Positions 1 to 4,872 of a DNA stretch of 5,962 nt are shown in pieces; positions within the stretch are counted from its first letter, which is position 1; every line of letters begins with the position of its first letter. Under the pieces are notes generated by a model. The model searched no databases. It was given only the letters and a program-made list of their open reading frames with translations, and had not been told where the DNA came from. Both the position numbers and the translations under genes were made by a program. This DNA is from Chloroflexota bacterium (GTDB lineage Bacteria; Chloroflexota; UBA6077): the NCBI GenBank assembly GCA_021806765.1, contig JAJZQR010000326.1, forward strand, positions 1 through 5,962. Reading direction: 5' to 3'.

Positions 1-272
1 GCGACTTCGTGAGTGAAGACGTCCGCGTAGGCAGGCGAAACTCCCTCCCGCGTCGGGCGAGCGTTGCCCTCGGGCGCGGTCTCCGCGAAGAAATCGGCCG
101 GGTCCAGGCCCAGGACGGCAGCCAGGCGGGGGATTTCGTCGGCCTTGATGGGGGTGGCGCCAAGGGTACGGTTGTTCAGCCACTTGAGCGATACGTGCAG
201 GCGCTTGGCGATGGCTGTCTGTGTCATTCCAGAGCTGTGGATGAGGTGAGTCAGCCTGTCGGCGGTTCCCAT
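1..272 (-). CDS. XRE-family helix-turn-helix regulator, C-terminus off the left edge
   Basis: Ninety codons are open from an ATG at 272 to the window edge with no stop. Residues about 16-62 form a typical XRE/Cro-CI DNA-binding fold: the stretch MTQTAIAKRLHVS gives the first helix pair, SLKWLNNRTLG the recognition-helix region, and PRLAAVLGLDPADFF the closing helices. Residues 63-90 are a less ordered, Pro/Ala-rich start of a C-terminal part whose nature cannot be seen (dimerisation, LexA-like peptidase or ImmA-type partner are all possible). An AGGAG lies 10 bases before the ATG; a TTG 21 bases further upstream is also in frame but less attractive. The gene is divergent from the packaging operon and shares its promoter region, so a repressor or switch role is the natural inference. 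No family name beyond XRE is justified. Confidence 0.85.
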   Translation of the reverse strand, partial: MGTADRLTHLIHSSGMTQTAIAKRLHVSLKWLNNRTLGATPIKADEIPRLAAVLGLDPADFFAETAPEGNARPTREGVSPAYADVFTHEV

Positions 273-328
273 CGGTACGCATCTCCTGAGCAAGAGGTGA
301 CTGGCCTCGAGATGGTTGCGGGGGCTGC

Positions 329-358
329 TTGACAGAGATTGTTGCACATCGGGATAAT
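329..358 (+). promoter_or_regulatory. Candidate promoter for the packaging operon
   Basis: A perfect TTGACA (329-334) is followed after 18 bases by GATAAT (353-358), 5 of 6 matches to the sigma-70 -10 consensus. The start would fall near 365, giving a leader of about 300 bases before the first convincing gene at 672. A start there also rules out the overlapping short frames whose ATGs lie at 329 and 339. Confidence 0.6.
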
Positions 359-366
359 CTTGTCAA
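338..366 (-). promoter_or_regulatory. Candidate promoter for the XRE gene
   Basis: On the minus strand a perfect TTGACA (366 to 361) is followed after 17 bases by AACAAT (343 to 338), which matches TATAAT at 4 of 6 positions. Transcription would start near 331, about 60 bases before the XRE start codon. It faces and interleaves with the plus-strand promoter at 329-358, so polymerase bound at one site would block the other. Confidence 0.5.
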
Positions 367-415
367 ACATAGGGAGAACATTCCGGAGCATTGGCGGCGA
401 TTCAAGGGGTTCGGG

Positions 416-441
416 GCGAGCGCCGGGAGCGAGCGCCGGGG
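416..441. repeat. 13-base tandem direct repeat in the leader
   Basis: GCGAGCGCCGGGA (416-428) is followed directly by GCGAGCGCCGGGG (429-441), identical at 12 of 13 positions. A period of 13 bases places the copies a little over one helical turn apart, which would suit a paired protein site, but it could equally be a chance slippage duplication in GC-rich DNA. Confidence 0.55.
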
Positions 442-455
442 TATTGGGGGTGGCT

Positions 456-614
456 GTGAGCGTCGAGGCGACGGGCAGGGTGTGGCGGGAGTTGATGGCG
501 GACCGGTTGGGGAGCGGCAGGCGGGTCGGCTGGTTGGGGGGCCGGTGGCGAAGGGTGAGCTGGTGGTGCAGAGGGGCGGGGCGTGAGGGCTTGGCGGTGA
601 GCACGGGGGGGTGA
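456..614 (+). CDS. Doubtful small Arg/Trp-rich open frame
   Basis: A GTG start preceded by a G-rich stretch (TGGGGGTGGCT) would give a 52-residue basic protein beginning MSVEATGRVWRELMADRL and ending in a Trp/Arg-rich tail. It lies downstream of the predicted transcription start and in the direction of the operon. It has no recognisable family, and Arg/Gly/Trp-rich composition is what random high-GC sequence yields, so I list it only as a possibility. Confidence 0.18.
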   Translation: MSVEATGRVWRELMADRLGSGRRVGWLGGRWRRVSWWCRGAGREGLAVSTGG

Positions 615-671
615 GAGCGGGGTGCCCTGTCGCGAGGGGGAGCGGACGACCTCGGGGGATGGAGGTGGGCG

Positions 672-923
672 ATGGTGCGGCTGGGCAGCAAGCGGGAATC
701 GGGGGATTGGTGCCCCGAGTTGGAGGCTCTGCAGGGCGACCCGGCGATGATGCTGCTCGGAGCGGTCTACCTGCGGGCAAGGTCGGATGCGGCGGTGAGC
801 GGGCAGGCGCGGCGGTTCCTGCGACGGGTGGAGCGGAGCTACGTGGAGGTGGGGGACGCGGGGTACGCGGTGCTGATGGCGATGGGGTCGAGGCGAAGAT
901 GCGCGGCCGCCGACGGGAGGTGA
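672..923 (+). CDS. Small hypothetical phage protein, first gene of packaging operon
   Basis: An 83-residue frame starts at an ATG six bases after a perfect GGAGG (661-665), which is strong support for real translation. The stop at 921-923 lies within the ribosome site of the next gene, only four bases before its ATG, so the two are probably translationally coupled. The middle (about residues 15-72) looks folded and mostly helical: PELEALQGDPAMMLLGAVY, then an Arg-rich amphipathic helix around QARRFLRRVERSYVEV, then GYAVLMAMG. The last 12 residues are Arg/Ala-rich and probably disordered. There are no transmembrane segments, Cys clusters or catalytic motifs that I recognise. Position just before terS suggests a packaging accessory or a small regulator, but no function can be assigned. 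Confidence 0.65.
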   Translation: MVRLGSKRESGDWCPELEALQGDPAMMLLGAVYLRARSDAAVSGQARRFLRRVERSYVEVGDAGYAVLMAMGSRRRCAAADGR

Positions 924-927
924 GGAG

Positions 928-1347
928 ATGGCCGACCTGGTGGTGACGGTGCCGAAGGAGCGCTGGGATCGGTGGCTAGCGGAGGGGGACCTGCCGGGGG
1001 AGCCGTGGACGGGTAGGGAGCATCGCTTCTGGATCGGCTGGCGCAAACCTGGACCGTGGAGGGCGGGGGACAGGGTGTACGTGGTAGCACGTGGGAGGGT
1101 GCGGGGTTACGCACCGTTGGTGCGGGTAGAGCGGGAACCGGTGCGGGGGTACGGGCTGGTGAGGGGTGGCGGGGCGGTGGCGGTCACGATCCCTCAGGAG
1201 GTGAGGGGGTTTCGGGGCGTTAGGGCCAGGTGGTGGAACAGGAGCGAGGAGATCCCCTGGTACCCGATGCAGGGGCCGACGGCGGGCACGACGCCGGGTA
1301 GCGTAGGGCGGGGCCTTGCGCCCCGCGCCCGGCAGACCGAGAGTTGA
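928..1347 (+). CDS. Probable PUA/ASCH-like small beta-barrel protein
   Basis: A 139-residue protein starts at an ATG preceded by GGAGGTGAGGAG overlapping the previous stop. Residues about 33-70 (RFWIGWRKPGPWRAGDRVY, then VVARGRVRGYAPLVRVE) show the pattern Trp-x(n)-GDRVY-x-VARGRVRGYAPL. This resembles the strand arrangement of ASCH/EVE/PUA-superfamily barrels, where 'GDxVY...G.V.GY..V' forms the core. Residues 86-114 contain a VTIPQEVRGFRGVRARWW strand-helix region and the conserved-looking EIPWYPMQGP. These folds bind modified nucleotides or RNA, and phages use them around modified DNA, but the exact family is uncertain. Residues from about 116 onward are a Gly/Thr/Arg tail largely encoded by a palindromic element (1293-1333), so the C-terminus may be an insertion-derived extension. 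The stop overlaps the upstream in-frame TTG of terS. Confidence 0.7.
   Translation: MADLVVTVPKERWDRWLAEGDLPGEPWTGREHRFWIGWRKPGPWRAGDRVYVVARGRVRGYAPLVRVEREPVRGYGLVRGGGAVAVTIPQEVRGFRGVRARWWNRSEEIPWYPMQGPTAGTTPGSVGRGLAPRARQTES
1293..1333. repeat. REP-like nested palindrome within the 3' end of the preceding gene
   Basis: The outer arms GCCGGG (1293-1298) and CCCGGC (1328-1333) enclose an inner stem CGGGGC (1309-1314)/GCCCCG (1320-1325) with a five-base loop CTTGC. The inner stem can be lengthened to nine pairs with GGGC/GCCC through a two-base bulge. The form GTAGGGCGGGGC-loop-GCCCCG resembles dispersed intergenic palindromes found in many GC-rich bacterial chromosomes. It is not followed by a T-run, so it is not a standard terminator. 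It ends 16 bases before the terS ribosome site and could influence terS expression or mRNA stability. Confidence 0.55.
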
Positions 1348-1364
1348 AGGGGAGGGCGGGGGTT

Positions 1365-1964
1365 ATGGCACCCAGACCGAAGTCGGGAGACGCTTGGTGG
1401 ACGGGGCAGAGAGAGGAGGCGGCGCTGCTGGTGGCGCAGGACGAGCTGAGCAACGAGGAGATCGCGGCGCGCCTCCGGGTTAGCCGTCAGTCGCTGCAGA
1501 CATGGAAGACGACTCTGGAGTTCGCGGCGAGGGTGCGGGAGCTGGTGACGGCGATGGCGGAGGCGGTGAAGGGACAGGGGATCGCCGAGCGGCAGAACCG
1601 GGTGGCTGCCCTGAACGATCGCTGGGAGAAGCTGCAGGGTGTGATAGCGGCGCGGGCGAAGGACATGGAGTCCGTGCCGGGTGGGGACACCGGGCTGCTG
1701 GTTCGCGAAGTGAAGCTGGTGAAGGTGTACCTGGTGATGCCCGAGCCCGAGGGCGGCGAAGCCACCCCCGAGGCCGAGGAGCTGGCTAGCGGCAGGCGGG
1801 CCGTCCAGGTGGCGGAGTACGCGGTGGACGTGGGGCTGCTGAAGGAGCTGCGGGAGCACGAGAAGCAGGCGGCTATCGAGCTCGGGCAGTGGGAGGAGAA
1901 GCACGAGCACAGCGGCGAGGTGCTGGTGCGTGAGTACGTGGGAGTCGACATCGAGCAGGTCTAG
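1365..1964 (+). CDS. Phage terminase small subunit (TerS)
   Basis: The 199-residue product is a small terminase, the DNA-recognition subunit that brings phage concatemers to the large subunit. Residues 16-52 form an N-terminal helix-turn-helix: QREEAALLVAQDELSNEEI, then AARLRVSRQSLQTWK, the pattern seen in phBC6A51-like and related small terminases. Residues 53-100 are a long helical, coiled-coil-like segment suited to oligomer formation, and 135-180 are further charged helices. The C-terminal tail (YVGVDIEQV) may be the part that touches TerL. I chose the ATG at 1365 because GGGAGG (1350-1355) stands nine bases before it; an in-frame TTG at 1344, overlapping the previous stop, would add seven residues. 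The terL frame begins within its last 35 bases. Identification rests on the HTH, helical composition, size and position directly before terL. Confidence 0.85.
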   Translation: MAPRPKSGDAWWTGQREEAALLVAQDELSNEEIAARLRVSRQSLQTWKTTLEFAARVRELVTAMAEAVKGQGIAERQNRVAALNDRWEKLQGVIAARAKDMESVPGGDTGLLVREVKLVKVYLVMPEPEGGEATPEAEELASGRRAVQVAEYAVDVGLLKELREHEKQAAIELGQWEEKHEHSGEVLVREYVGVDIEQV

Positions 1965-3312
1965 CCGGAAAGTGGTCAGGGTCCAGTATCAGCCTCGGGG
2001 CGCGGCGCTGGAGCTCTTCGGGCGCCGTGACCCCGAGCTTCTGCTTTCGGGACCTGCGGGCACTGGCAAGAGCCGGGGCTGCCTGGAGAAGCTGCACCTC
2101 TGCTGCGCCAGGTACCCGGGGGTCCGCGGGCTGATGGCCCGGAAGACGAGGGCCAGCCTCACCGAGTCGGCGATGGTGACATTCGAGCGGCACGTCCTGC
2201 ATCCCCTGGACGCTGTGGACTGGCACGACAAGGCCCAGGAGTATCGCTACCCCAACGGCTCGGTGATCGTGGTGGCAGGTCTGGACAAGGCGAGCAAGGT
2301 GATGTCCAGCGAGTACGACGTCGCCTACGTGCAGGAGGCCACGGAGCTATCGGAGGGGGACTGGGAGGCCCTGTCCACTCGGATGCGCAATGGCGCCATG
2401 CCGTACCAGCAGATCGTGGGCGACTGCAACCCGGATGCGCCTTTCCACTGGCTGAAGCTGCGGGCGGATGCCGGCAAGGTCGCGATGCTGCAGAGCCGTC
2501 ACGAGGACAACCCCACCCTCTGGGACCCCCTGCGGGGGGGATGGACCGAGTACGGGGCGCGGTACATGGCCCGGCTGGACGCGCTGACCGGAGTCCGGTA
2601 CCTGCGGCTGCGCAAGGGAATCTGGGCGGCGGCCGAGGGGTCGGTCTACGAGGGGTGGGACCGGGCGGTGCACCTGGTGGAACGGGTGATGGGGGGACGG
2701 GGGACCTGCAAGGTGGACCGGGCTGGGATCCCGCTAGACTGGACGCGCTACTGGGTGGTGGACTTCGGGTTTACGCATCCCTTCGTGTGGCAGGCGTGGT
2801 GCGTCGACCCGGACGGGCGGCTTTACCGGTACCGGGAGATTTACCGGACTCAGCGGCTGGTGGAGGACCACGCGCGGGACATCCTGGCGGCGACGGCCGG
2901 GGAGCCTCGGCCGCGTGCGGTGATCTGCGACCACGACGCGGAGGACAGGGCCACCCTGGAGCGCCACCTGGGGATGGCCACGACGGCGGCCCACAAGGCG
3001 GTCTCGCCCGGGATCCAGGCGGTAGCGGCGCGGCTCCGGCCGGCGAGAGACGGACGGCCCCGGCTGTTCTACCTCCGGGATGCCCTGGTGTACCGGGATC
3101 CGGCGCTGGTGGAGGCGAAGCTGCCGACCTGCACGGAGGAAGAGGCGGAGGGCTACGTATGGAACCTGGCGGGCGGGAGGAAGAGGGGCGAGGAGCCGGT
3201 GAAGGCGGACGACCACGGCATGGACTGCACCCGGTACCTGGTGGCGCAGCTGGACGTGGTGGGGGGACGGAGGGCCGTGGGGAGGAGGCGGGGGAGTGAG
3301 GGGCTGACATGA
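1930..3312 (+). CDS. Phage terminase large subunit (TerL), PBSX/Terminase_3-like
   Basis: The 460-residue packaging motor has both expected domains. In the ATPase half, Walker A is GPAGTGKS (residues 41-48). The region LMARKTRASLTES followed by YRYPNGSVIVVAGLDKASK is typical of PBSX-type terminases. The Walker B-like segment is YDVAYVQEATE (129-139) with catalytic Glu136, and the coupling motif is GDCNP (164-168). In the RNase-H-like nuclease half, candidate acidic metal ligands are Asp278 (YWVVDFGF), Asp334/Asp336 (ICDHDAEDR) and Asp428/Asp432 (DDHGMDCTRY). All key residues seem present, so the enzyme should be active. Start choice: GTG at 1930 has GAGG nine bases upstream but overlaps terS by 35 bases. 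An in-frame GTG at 1972, giving a product that begins near VRVQYQPRG as relatives do, avoids the overlap but has a weaker ribosome site. Confidence 0.97.
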   Translation: MSTWESTSSRSSRKVVRVQYQPRGAALELFGRRDPELLLSGPAGTGKSRGCLEKLHLCCARYPGVRGLMARKTRASLTESAMVTFERHVLHPLDAVDWHDKAQEYRYPNGSVIVVAGLDKASKVMSSEYDVAYVQEATELSEGDWEALSTRMRNGAMPYQQIVGDCNPDAPFHWLKLRADAGKVAMLQSRHEDNPTLWDPLRGGWTEYGARYMARLDALTGVRYLRLRKGIWAAAEGSVYEGWDRAVHLVERVMGGRGTCKVDRAGIPLDWTRYWVVDFGFTHPFVWQAWCVDPDGRLYRYREIYRTQRLVEDHARDILAATAGEPRPRAVICDHDAEDRATLERHLGMATTAAHKAVSPGIQAVAARLRPARDGRPRLFYLRDALVYRDPALVEAKLPTCTEEEAEGYVWNLAGGRKRGEEPVKADDHGMDCTRYLVAQLDVVGGRRAVGRRRGSEGLT

Positions 3313-3506
3313 CTGCTATAGGCGGGCGACAGGGCACCTTAGTTCCGGTTGAGGAGCGGCTTGTCGTAGGCCGCAACCTGGCGGCGGGGGCATCAGGCCC
3401 GCTGAATGGGCCGTGCCGGCCGACGGCTGTTGATGGCACCGTTGTCGCGCCGCGACCGGTCTGGAGTGGCGTAATGGTGAGGGAGACTTCGTGCGGCGCG
3501 GGGTGA
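3309..3506 (+). CDS. Doubtful 65-codon frame after terL
   Basis: An ATG overlaps the terL stop in an ATGA arrangement, which often marks a coupled gene. However, the translation (beginning MTAIGGRQGTLVPVEERLVV) is Gly/Pro/Arg/Val-rich with no recognisable motif, and its third-position GC preference is visibly weaker than in terL. The frame also runs over several strong palindromes. It may be a remnant of the gene that once linked terL to portal, or just non-coding junction DNA. Confidence 0.2.
   Translation: MTAIGGRQGTLVPVEERLVVGRNLAAGASGPLNGPCRPTAVDGTVVAPRPVWSGVMVRETSCGAG
3370..3412. repeat. Two adjacent small hairpins in the terL-cargo gap
   Basis: GCCGC (3370-3374) can pair with GCGGC (3381-3385) across a six-base loop, and GGCCC (3396-3400) with GGGCC (3408-3412) across a seven-base loop. 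Neither is followed by a T-run on either strand, so they are not canonical terminators. Short GC stems are common by chance in such sequence. Confidence 0.35.
3438..3460. repeat. Palindrome between the converging terL and cargo operons
   Basis: GTCGCG (3444-3449) and CGCGAC (3451-3456) form a perfect 6-bp inverted repeat around one C. It is flanked by ACCG (3438-3441) and CGGT (3457-3460), which extend it to ten pairs with a two-base TT bulge. It lies in the gap where transcription from terL meets transcription from the minus-strand operon, so it could act as a bidirectional transcription stop or a protein site. It lacks a T-tract. Confidence 0.5.
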
Positions 3507-3547
3507 CGCCAAGGGATGCCCGATAACCTCGGCGGACTGCGCATGGG

Positions 3548-4219
3548 TCACAGGGTGTTTAGCCACGCCGAAAACTCGTTGGGATCAATACGATTGTGGA
3601 TGTATTGATTTACCGTCAGGTAGGCGAGAACTGTGGCCTCGCGCACTATTTTCGGTGGTGTACTGGAATAGGGGTTGAAGGGAGACAGAGCACCGTACTC
3701 GCCTCCGTAGCCGCCGAAGTCGTTGAAAATCGATGTTGCGGAGAACGGGCTGCCGTATTCTCCGAACCGGTTGGTGATTGACCGTGGATCGAAACGATCG
3801 GCTGAGATCAGGCCTAGAAACTGATCGTCGGCCGCGAACAGAAATGCGCTCAGTAGGTGGTCGAAACGCTTGACCTGTCCCGCTTGCCCGATTGTGGTGA
3901 CGGGTCCGTGGATCCCCTCGAACACGTCCTCGTAGGGCTCGGGAACGCGGGGCGAGCGAAGCCGTCGCATTGGGCGCATCGGTGGAGGCTGCCGCTGAAC
4001 GCGAGGTGGTCTAGGTATGCTTCGGGGGAAAGTGCGCCGTTTGTCCCGAACTATTCTGTCGTCGTTGAGTAGATGGCCGACGAACAGTCCGTCGCTGTTG
4101 AATACCTCGTTGCCGTTAAGGACTAAGCCCAACCACGTGCCGTTAGTACTGAACAGGCCGTTGCCCGATATGAAAGCTACGTAGTCGCCGGAGGTGTTGA
4201 AGATATAGCGAACGGCCAT
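3548..4219 (-). CDS. Beta-flower/YGSP-repeat accessory protein
   Basis: This is a 223-residue protein of unknown function with three visible parts. Residues 4-58 contain three imperfect repeats of about 16 residues: IFNTSGDYVAFISGN, GLFSTNGTWLGLVLNGN and EVFNSDGLFVGHLLNDD. This resembles what is annotated as a 4-fold beta-flower domain. Residues 60-93 are a Pro/Arg-rich linker. Residues 119-223 carry a repeat-bearing domain with DDQFLGLISADRFDPRSI, then two FGxYG units (RFGEYGSPFSATSIFN and DFGGYGGEYGALSPFNPY), then PPKIV and a closing helical part. Similar YGSPYS-type repeats occur in bacterial hypothetical proteins. No signal peptide or membrane segment is seen. The ATG follows the upstream gene's TAA by one base and lacks a strong ribosome site, so it is probably read by translational coupling. 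GC content is far below the flanking phage genes. The domain assignment is from memory of the pattern, not a search. Confidence 0.85.
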   Translation of the reverse strand: MAVRYIFNTSGDYVAFISGNGLFSTNGTWLGLVLNGNEVFNSDGLFVGHLLNDDRIVRDKRRTFPRSIPRPPRVQRQPPPMRPMRRLRSPRVPEPYEDVFEGIHGPVTTIGQAGQVKRFDHLLSAFLFAADDQFLGLISADRFDPRSITNRFGEYGSPFSATSIFNDFGGYGGEYGALSPFNPYSSTPPKIVREATVLAYLTVNQYIHNRIDPNEFSAWLNTL

Positions 4220-4220
4220 G

Positions 4221-4607
4221 TTAGCTTGCGTCCCGGGTAGAGAAGTACAAGCCCAGGGCGATCACCAGGATGCCTGAGGCCAGCGTGACCACGCCGGGCG
4301 GGGCGATTGTCACTGTCAACAGATTCACGCCGAATGCGACGAGTATGTTGCTTGTGGCGAGCAGGAGTGTGCCGACGCCTGCGTAGGTCTTCTTGCGCTG
4401 GTACCCATCTACGTAGGTGCGCATGATATTCAGCTCATTCTGGTTAGCAGCATTCTCGCCGACAAGCTTCTTGTAGTAGTGCATGAGCATCTTGATGGCT
4501 GTAGGATTGTCGACCAGTTCATCAACGGTCAGGCCGGCTAGTTCGCGAGTCGACACCCCGAGGATCGTTTCTGGTTCTGGATAGGAGGGGTGACCGTTGT
4601 CTTGCAT
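4221..4607 (-). CDS. Small protein with helical N-terminus and two transmembrane helices
   Basis: From the ATG at 4607 the product has 128 residues. Residues about 15-74 are helical and charged (STRELAGLTVDELVDNPTAI onward through KMLMHYYKKLV and NELNIMRTYVDGYQRKK), probably cytoplasmic and oligomerising. Two hydrophobic helices follow at about 75-98 (GVGTLLLATSNILVAFGV) and 101-122 (GVVTLASGILVIALGLYF), joined by a tight APPG turn, and the chain ends six residues later. The frame stays open upstream to a TTG at 4685 (154 residues), immediately after a stop. That start has no ribosome site and overlaps the candidate -10 box, whereas GGGGGA stands nine bases before the ATG, so I prefer 4607. 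It is the first gene of a two-gene operon. The helix-plus-two-TM layout recalls SLATT-like and other membrane effectors of conflict systems, but no family is recognised. Confidence 0.8.
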   Translation of the reverse strand: MQDNGHPSYPEPETILGVSTRELAGLTVDELVDNPTAIKMLMHYYKKLVGENAANQNELNIMRTYVDGYQRKKTYAGVGTLLLATSNILVAFGVNLLTVTIAPPGVVTLASGILVIALGLYFSTRDAS

Positions 4608-4684
4608 GTCAAACGTCCCCCAGTATGGGCAATCAGGCTTTCCAGGTAGAGCGGGGAATGTGCGGGTAGGCGGGATAGAAGCCA

Positions 4685-4712
4685 ATTATGGCAGTTTTCT
4701 GCGGACATGCAA
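4685..4712 (-). promoter_or_regulatory. Candidate promoter for the cargo operon
   Basis: Reading the minus strand, TTGCAT (4712 to 4707) is followed after 16 bases by CATAAT (4690 to 4685). The -10 matches at 5 of 6 positions; the -35 matches only its TTG. The start would fall near 4678, leaving about 70 bases before the ATG at 4607 and placing the TTG at 4685 upstream of the transcript. AT-rich sequence is otherwise scarce here, which adds some weight. Confidence 0.4.
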
Positions 4713-4796
4713 GGGGCATGAGGTTGGGGGTGTTGGGCGAGGAGAAGTGGGGCCGACGGGAGGTTAGTGGAGGGACAGGGGCGTCTCGACCTCCTG

Positions 4797-4825
4797 TTGA
4801 CAGAACCACCTCCCCCCGTTGTAAG
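4797..4825 (+). promoter_or_regulatory. Candidate promoter for portal and downstream structural genes
   Basis: A perfect TTGACA (4797-4802) is followed after 17 bases by TGTAAG (4820-4825), 4 of 6 matches. The -35 is the same eight bases, TTGACAGA, as the packaging-operon promoter at 329. Short inverted repeats straddle it: ACAGG (4775-4779) with CCTGT (4793-4797), and GGGAGGT (4758-4764) with ACCTCCC (4808-4814), which might be operator elements. It would restart plus-strand transcription beyond the backward cargo genes. Confidence 0.5.
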
Positions 4826-4830
4826 GATCA

Positions 4831-4844
4831 CCCGAACGGTCGGG
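4831..4844 (+). repeat. Short hairpin at the predicted portal transcript start
   Basis: CCCGA (4831-4835) pairs with TCGGG (4840-4844) around the tetraloop ACGG, exactly where the transcript from the promoter at 4797 would begin. It could protect the 5' end of the mRNA or be part of an operator; size alone does not exclude chance. Confidence 0.4.
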
Positions 4845-4872
4845 ATACGCCGCGCACCCGAAGCGCCAGCCA

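Larger units (their letters stand above)
329..366. repeat. Inverted repeat overlapping both promoters (candidate operator)
   Basis: TTGACAGAGATT at 329-340 is mirrored by AATCTTGTCAA at 356-366. The arms agree over 11 bases with a single extra G in the left arm, and they are separated by 15 bases. The arms coincide with the -35 boxes of the two opposed promoters, so a dimeric XRE protein bound here would cover both. Part of the symmetry comes simply from having two TTGACA boxes facing each other, so operator function is an inference. Confidence 0.45.
367..671 (+). other. Leader region without a convincing gene
   Basis: This stretch separates the promoter from the first supported gene. It contains a 13-base tandem repeat (416-441), a weak possible mini-gene (456-614), and a 5-bp hairpin CGAGG/CCTCG (633-637 with 650-654) just before the GGAGG that serves the gene at 672. 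Other open frames here have Gly/Arg-rich low-complexity translations typical of non-coding high-GC DNA. Phage packaging initiation sites are often close to the small terminase gene, so a cos or pac element could lie here, but no sequence hallmark proves it. Confidence 0.4.

Noticed and set aside
329..586. Plus-strand frames starting at 329 and 339
   Set aside because: Both ATGs lie upstream of the predicted transcript start, within the promoter itself, and the products are Gly-rich without motifs.
402..1046. Long minus-strand open frame of 214 codons
   Set aside because: The translation is Pro/Arg/Ser/His-rich low complexity and lies opposite two plus-strand genes with good ribosome sites. 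It is a shadow caused by high GC.
1194..1910. Minus-strand open frame of 238 codons opposite terS
   Set aside because: Leu/His/Arg/Pro-rich translation with no motif; terS on the plus strand has an HTH, a ribosome site and operon spacing.
2541..3299. Plus-strand 252-codon frame inside terL
   Set aside because: Gly/Ala/Pro/Arg-rich out-of-frame reading of the terL nuclease region, whose own frame shows all the motifs.
3370..3460. Intrinsic terminator for terL or the cargo operon
   Set aside because: Stems are present but no T-run follows on either strand, so a canonical terminator cannot be claimed.
2771..3544. Minus-strand 257-codon frame opposite terL
   Set aside because: Pro/Ser/Arg low complexity; antisense shadow.
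3596..4072. Plus-strand short frames opposite the beta-flower gene
   Set aside because: They lack ribosome sites and motifs; the minus-strand frame has a clear repeat structure and operon spacing.
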